The notes under the pieces: generated by a model
What the model saw: only the letters and a program-made list of their open reading frames with translations
Told to the model about the DNA's origin: nothing
The model's database searches: none
Program-made: the position numbers and the translations under genes
Source: Niabella yanshanensis
GTDB lineage: Bacteria > Bacteroidota > Bacteroidia > Chitinophagales > Chitinophagaceae
Direction: 5' to 3'
Length of the DNA stretch: 64,000 nt
Assembly (NCBI RefSeq): GCF_034424215.1
Contig: NZ_CP139960.1
Span: 558,001 to 622,000 of the forward strand
Part shown: piece after piece, positions 60,376 to 64,000 of the stretch
How positions within the stretch are numbered: the stretch's first letter is position 1
Layout: each line of letters starts with the position of its first letter

Positions 60376-61884
60376 ATGTCTTTAAAAAATAATTCTAAAA
60401 AGTTGTTTGTACTGCTGATAGCAGCCGCTCTTGTTCAGGGTTTGACCGGCTGTAAAAAATGGCTGGAGGTAAACCCCGCTACCAGAATATCGGAGGATGA
60501 GCAATTTTCTTTACAACAAGGTTATTTTGATGCTCTTTTCGGCACTTATCAAAAAATGGCGGAGTTGAGTGCATATGGTGGTTTGGGCACCTATCGTTTT
60601 ATCGACGTCTTAGCTCAGTACTATGAAAATAAATCAGGTCAAACCAACACTTTTTATGGCCAAACCGCCCGGTATGCTTACGCTTCTGATGTCAATTCGC
60701 AGCAAAATGTGCGTGCTTCCATCAATTCAATATGGTCGGGCTATTATGGGGCCATTGCTCAGGCCAACTACATATTGAAGAACGTGGCGCAGAGAAACGT
60801 GCTGACAGGTACCGCCCTTAATATTGTAAAAGGAGAGGCTTTAGCAATAAGGGGCGCTGTTCACTTTGATCTGTTACGCATGTTTGCACCAGCTTCGTTG
60901 AATGGTGCTAACGACACTGCCAGGGCCATTCCTTACATGGAACAGTTTACGATTTTACCCCAGGCAAGATTATCATTGAGCGAGGTGCTGACCAGATGTG
61001 AAAATGATTTGAAAGAGGCTGAGCAGTTACTGGCCGTATATCCGGCAATTGATCAGATTGCAGCCAACCAGGGCGCTACCTCTGCTGATCTGTTGCTGGC
61101 ATATCGTCAAAATCATATTAACTACTGGGCTGCAAAAGCGATCCTGGCCCGTCTGTACTTGTTCAAAGGCGATAAGACAAATGCGTTGAAATATGCAACA
61201 GAAGTGATCAATAGCCACAACTTTAACTTCATCAATCCGGGCACCCTTTCTGTAGATGCAGCTACTGACGCTTCTGATCTCACGTTCACGCCTGAGCATA
61301 TTTTTTCACTCAGTGTATCTAATCTTAAACTGGCAGCTGACCAGTATTTTAAAAGCTCACAAACAGCCGCAGCTGATGCAGATGATTTGTTTTCAACAAA
61401 AACCAAGCTAGCTGCCATGTATGAAGGAACGCTTCCTGATTATGGCACCGACATACGAAACCCCGACGCCGCCAAAAGTTTATGGAACCAGCTTACTACT
61501 ACTATTGTATATTCTAAAAAATATTATTCAGACAGAACCGCCAATGTGAAGCAACGTTTGGTACCCATCGTTCGCCTGCCTGAGATGTATTATATAGCTG
61601 CGGAAGCGGCCCCAACCGTGGCTGCCGGCCTGGGTTATCTTAATGTGGTGAGGTTGGCCAGGCTGATACCTGCTTTAAGCATTGATGTAGTCAATACACC
61701 TGCATTACTCGATGCTGAACTACAAAAAGAATATCGTAAAGAATTGTACGGGGAAGGGCAACTATGGTTCTGGTATAAAAGAAAAAACATTACCACTATC
61801 CCTGACGGAGTCGGGAACCCAATGACGCAGGCTAAATATACTTTCCCGTTGCCACTGGGCGAAATTGAATTTGGAGTTAATTAA
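60376..61884 (+). CDS. SusD-like nutrient-binding outer-membrane lipoprotein
   Basis: A 502-residue lipoprotein whose lipid Cys is near residue 26 in LVQGLTGCKKWLEV. The N-terminal tetratricopeptide-like region includes QQGYFDALFGTYQKM. A central stretch (YIALK-type) with GEALAIRGAVHFDLLRMFAP is characteristic of SusD, and a C-terminal RagB-type region contains YRKELYGEGQLWFWYKR. It should sit as a lid on the adjacent SusC. DUF4843 and PKD-like lipoproteins follow directly. Confidence 0.94.
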   Translation: MSLKNNSKKLFVLLIAAALVQGLTGCKKWLEVNPATRISEDEQFSLQQGYFDALFGTYQKMAELSAYGGLGTYRFIDVLAQYYENKSGQTNTFYGQTARYAYASDVNSQQNVRASINSIWSGYYGAIAQANYILKNVAQRNVLTGTALNIVKGEALAIRGAVHFDLLRMFAPASLNGANDTARAIPYMEQFTILPQARLSLSEVLTRCENDLKEAEQLLAVYPAIDQIAANQGATSADLLLAYRQNHINYWAAKAILARLYLFKGDKTNALKYATEVINSHNFNFINPGTLSVDAATDASDLTFTPEHIFSLSVSNLKLAADQYFKSSQTAAADADDLFSTKTKLAAMYEGTLPDYGTDIRNPDAAKSLWNQLTTTIVYSKKYYSDRTANVKQRLVPIVRLPEMYYIAAEAAPTVAAGLGYLNVVRLARLIPALSIDVVNTPALLDAELQKEYRKELYGEGQLWFWYKRKNITTIPDGVGNPMTQAKYTFPLPLGEIEFGVN

Positions 61885-61910
61885 TCCTGATCATTTACAA
61901 ATATTATTTA

Positions 61911-62627
61911 ATGAAAAAGACATACCTGAGAAGAATTGTTTATAGTGTTTTGCTGGCATTATCATTAACGTCCTGTAAAGAAGATCAATCGCTGGTATAC
62001 AAGCAGGACGCGCGTATCTATTTTAGGGAAGGAGTTAGTGTAGAATACTCATTTACTGCAGAGCCGCCAAGCGTTATTACAGACACGCTCTTCATTCCTT
62101 TACGTATCATGGGTTCAGCTACCGATCGTGACAGAACATTTAAAATCATTATCGACGACAGCTCTACTGCAAAACCAGGCTATCATTTCCAGTTTGGTCC
62201 TTTGATTATCCCGGCCAATACCTACGAGCTTTCTTTACCGGTATATATATATCGCAGGGCCGGTCTGAAAGACAGCGTTGTAAATGCCTATTTAACCATA
62301 GGAGAATCAGTCGACTTTAAACCGGGCTATATCGATAAATCGAATTCCATAAACCCATATAATAAACAGCACTACCGAATATCCTTACATGATCAGCTGT
62401 TGAAGCCTTCTACCTGGGACACGCGCTGGGCGGCCTATTTCGGTACTTATTCAAAAACCAAGCACCAGTTTATCAATCAGATTTATGGCAGTGCCAGCTG
62501 GCCGGCTGTAAACTTCCCGCAGGATATCAACTTCGTGGTGCAAACTATGAAACTGGCTTTGTATAACTATGAGCAGGCCAATGGCCCTTTAATTGACGAA
62601 AATGGCGAGCGTGTTGTTTTCCTTTAA
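61911..62627 (+). CDS. DUF4843-type lipoprotein
   Basis: A 238-residue lipoprotein (lipid Cys near residue 23 in LALSLTSCKED). A short segment DARIYFREGVSVEYSFTAEPP leads to beta-rich repeats (DTLFIPLRIMGSATDRDRTFKIIID). This pattern is typical for DUF4843 proteins that follow susD in many Bacteroidota loci. It is probably surface-exposed and helps bind the substrate or anchor the complex. Spacing to susD is 26 bases and to the next gene 16 bases, so it is one operon. Confidence 0.85.
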   Translation: MKKTYLRRIVYSVLLALSLTSCKEDQSLVYKQDARIYFREGVSVEYSFTAEPPSVITDTLFIPLRIMGSATDRDRTFKIIIDDSSTAKPGYHFQFGPLIIPANTYELSLPVYIYRRAGLKDSVVNAYLTIGESVDFKPGYIDKSNSINPYNKQHYRISLHDQLLKPSTWDTRWAAYFGTYSKTKHQFINQIYGSASWPAVNFPQDINFVVQTMKLALYNYEQANGPLIDENGERVVFL

Positions 62628-62643
62628 CCCCAAATTATTAAAA

Positions 62644-64000
62644 ATGAAAGCTGATTTTATAAAATACATTCAGATAGCAATACTAATGGCCGCTACGGCG
62701 CTCACCGGCTGCTACAAAGACAAGGGCAATTATGACTATAAAGACATTAACGAAATAAGGGTCACGGATATAAATGCCGCTCAACGCATTTATGTGAACC
62801 CCGATGACACGTTGCGGCTAAACCCCTCTATAGTTCAGTCACAGCCGTCTGATGATCTGTCCTATGCCTGGTTTATGTATAATAATTCCCCCAACAGCTC
62901 TTATGTAATGCCCCGGGATACTATTGCAAGAACGCCTAATCTTGCGTTTAGAGTAACCGGTGATTTATTTGTTTTGGGAGAAAACTACAGGGTAACACTA
63001 AAAGTTACAGACAACAAAACCGGTATTTCAGCGGTACGGCAGTATGATATAACAGTAGCCAATAAATACGCACAGGGATGGATGTTTTTAGAGGAAAAGC
63101 CTACAGGTGCTGATCTCTCAATGATATTGCCTGACAACAGCGTGGAACACAACATCTATTCCCTGTTAAATCCCACAGCAGCTTTGGGAAAACCCAAATC
63201 GATAACAGCTACAAATTTTGATGTAACCGATGATCTCTCAACACCTAACCGGCGTATATATATTCAAACTGAAAATGATGCTATAGAGTTGAGCAGCCTG
63301 ACGCTGACTAAGAAATTTGATATCGGCTATCTTTTCTTTACCAGGCCCCAAACGGTAAAACCCTCCTTCATAGGCTGGGCTGCTTATATGTCCGGCTCCA
63401 ATCCCTGGCAACGGATGGGTATTGCTATCAACAACGGGCAGGTACATACCAATATGGTGGGTGGTTTTCCGGGCATCAAAAAATGGGGTGAAGCTATTGT
63501 GAATCCGGCGGGTGTTTACGACTATGATATAGCACCCTATCTCGCGGGTGGCAGTACTTATGCAGCTACCTACCAGGTGATAGTGTATGATAAAAAATAC
63601 AGGCGGTTTTATTCCGTAGGAATGAATGCGCTTACGGCCTTTCCGTCGGCAGCCAGTACGGTCTTTAACATGAATGACGTTGGTATGGACCTGCTGTTAC
63701 TGGATTCTGCTAATGTCTTGGACCGTTACAATGCCGTAATGAAAGACGGTGAAACGCCTTACCTGTTACAATTCAGGACCGTAGTTTCAGCAGATGATCC
63801 GGTTGTTACAATCGCTAAAACAGCTATGAATGCCCCGGGTATTGTAAACGCCGCAGCGTTGGCCTCATCCACACTTACTCCCCATATTTTTTACGCAGTG
63901 GGAAACAAATTATTTAAATACGAGACTACGTCCAATATAACCACCGAAGCATTTAATCTTCCTGCAGCTGAAACGGTTACCAGAATAGACTATGTGCGAG
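62644..64000 (+). CDS. PKD-like family lipoprotein (partial, continues past the window)
   Basis: At least 452 residues are visible and no stop occurs before the window end. The start ATG is at 62644. The lipobox Cys is near residue 23 in ALTGCYKDKGNYDYKDINEI, a start typical of PKD-like lipoproteins that follow DUF4843 genes in SusCD loci. Ig/PKD-like modules follow (about 35-130, YAWFMYNNSPNSSY and YRVTLKVTDNKTG). A longer beta-rich region is probably a propeller or carbohydrate-binding part. The function is unknown. It continues the susCD operon; downstream genes are not seen. Confidence 0.85.
   Translation, partial: MKADFIKYIQIAILMAATALTGCYKDKGNYDYKDINEIRVTDINAAQRIYVNPDDTLRLNPSIVQSQPSDDLSYAWFMYNNSPNSSYVMPRDTIARTPNLAFRVTGDLFVLGENYRVTLKVTDNKTGISAVRQYDITVANKYAQGWMFLEEKPTGADLSMILPDNSVEHNIYSLLNPTAALGKPKSITATNFDVTDDLSTPNRRIYIQTENDAIELSSLTLTKKFDIGYLFFTRPQTVKPSFIGWAAYMSGSNPWQRMGIAINNGQVHTNMVGGFPGIKKWGEAIVNPAGVYDYDIAPYLAGGSTYAATYQVIVYDKKYRRFYSVGMNALTAFPSAASTVFNMNDVGMDLLLLDSANVLDRYNAVMKDGETPYLLQFRTVVSADDPVVTIAKTAMNAPGIVNAAALASSTLTPHIFYAVGNKLFKYETTSNITTEAFNLPAAETVTRIDYVR

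Noticed and set aside
1-64000. CRISPR arrays, rRNA genes or complete insertion sequences.
   Set aside because: No regularly spaced repeats, rRNA-like stretches or transposase genes were recognised in reading the window.

Overview
The window looks like a chromosomal segment of a carbohydrate-degrading Bacteroidota, most likely a member of the Chitinophagaceae or a close relative. This rests on the gene families present: SusC/SusD outer-membrane uptake proteins, ECF sigma/FecR pairs, GLPGLI and PKD-like lipoproteins, and beta-propeller two-component sensors. Several genes also have promoter-like boxes of the Bacteroidota type (TAnnTTTG), including an exact TTTG-N19-TATATTTG upstream of susC. 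No complete rRNA or tRNA gene, CRISPR array or intact insertion sequence was seen.

Layout. 1-2.9 kb: the end of a hybrid sensor kinase carrying three receiver domains, a stand-alone receiver, CheR and a receiver-less CheB. 2.9-9.3 kb (minus strand): a DUF1080 protein and a Tat-type Gfo/Idh/MocA oxidoreductase, then a response regulator and its beta-propeller sensor kinase; a 33-bp sequence is repeated upstream of both transcription units. 9.6-15.4 kb: a glutathione peroxidase, an SMP-30-like propeller, a long regulatory intergenic region with a 24-bp LacI-type palindrome, a GH123/DUF4091-like hydrolase, and a Crp-DoxX-AhpD unit. 15.6-24.2 kb: two PL1-like pectate lyases, a tandem pair of small paralogous proteins and a large FAD/Fe-S dehydrogenase. 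24.4-32.5 kb: a small lipoprotein, an AraC regulator with a TetX-like monooxygenase, and a 4.8-kb interval bounded by two direct copies of a ~630-bp segment. That interval holds an intact GH78 rhamnosidase and a decayed GH78 fragment.

33-48.5 kb: iron-type TonB receptor with PepSY reductase, a histidine phosphatase, an HD hydrolase, a sulfatase, an OMP/GLPGLI pair, and housekeeping genes (pckG, ndk, an NrnA-like phosphoesterase, FKBP isomerase). 48.6-64 kb: a PL11 rhamnogalacturonan lyase, a small secreted protein, a GH2 enzyme, then a polysaccharide-utilisation type unit (ECF sigma, FecR, SusC, SusD, DUF4843, PKD-like) that runs off the window.

Together, two pectate lyases, PL11, GH78, GH2 and the GH123-like enzyme suggest breakdown of pectin and rhamnogalacturonan. 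The SusCD unit at the end could import the products, but its substrate is not readable from sequence. I found no clearly new multi-gene system. The best leads are regulatory: the 33-bp repeat pair around the split two-component system, the LacI-type operator placed over a short terminator-ended minus-strand unit, and inverted repeats overlapping the sulfatase and susC promoters.
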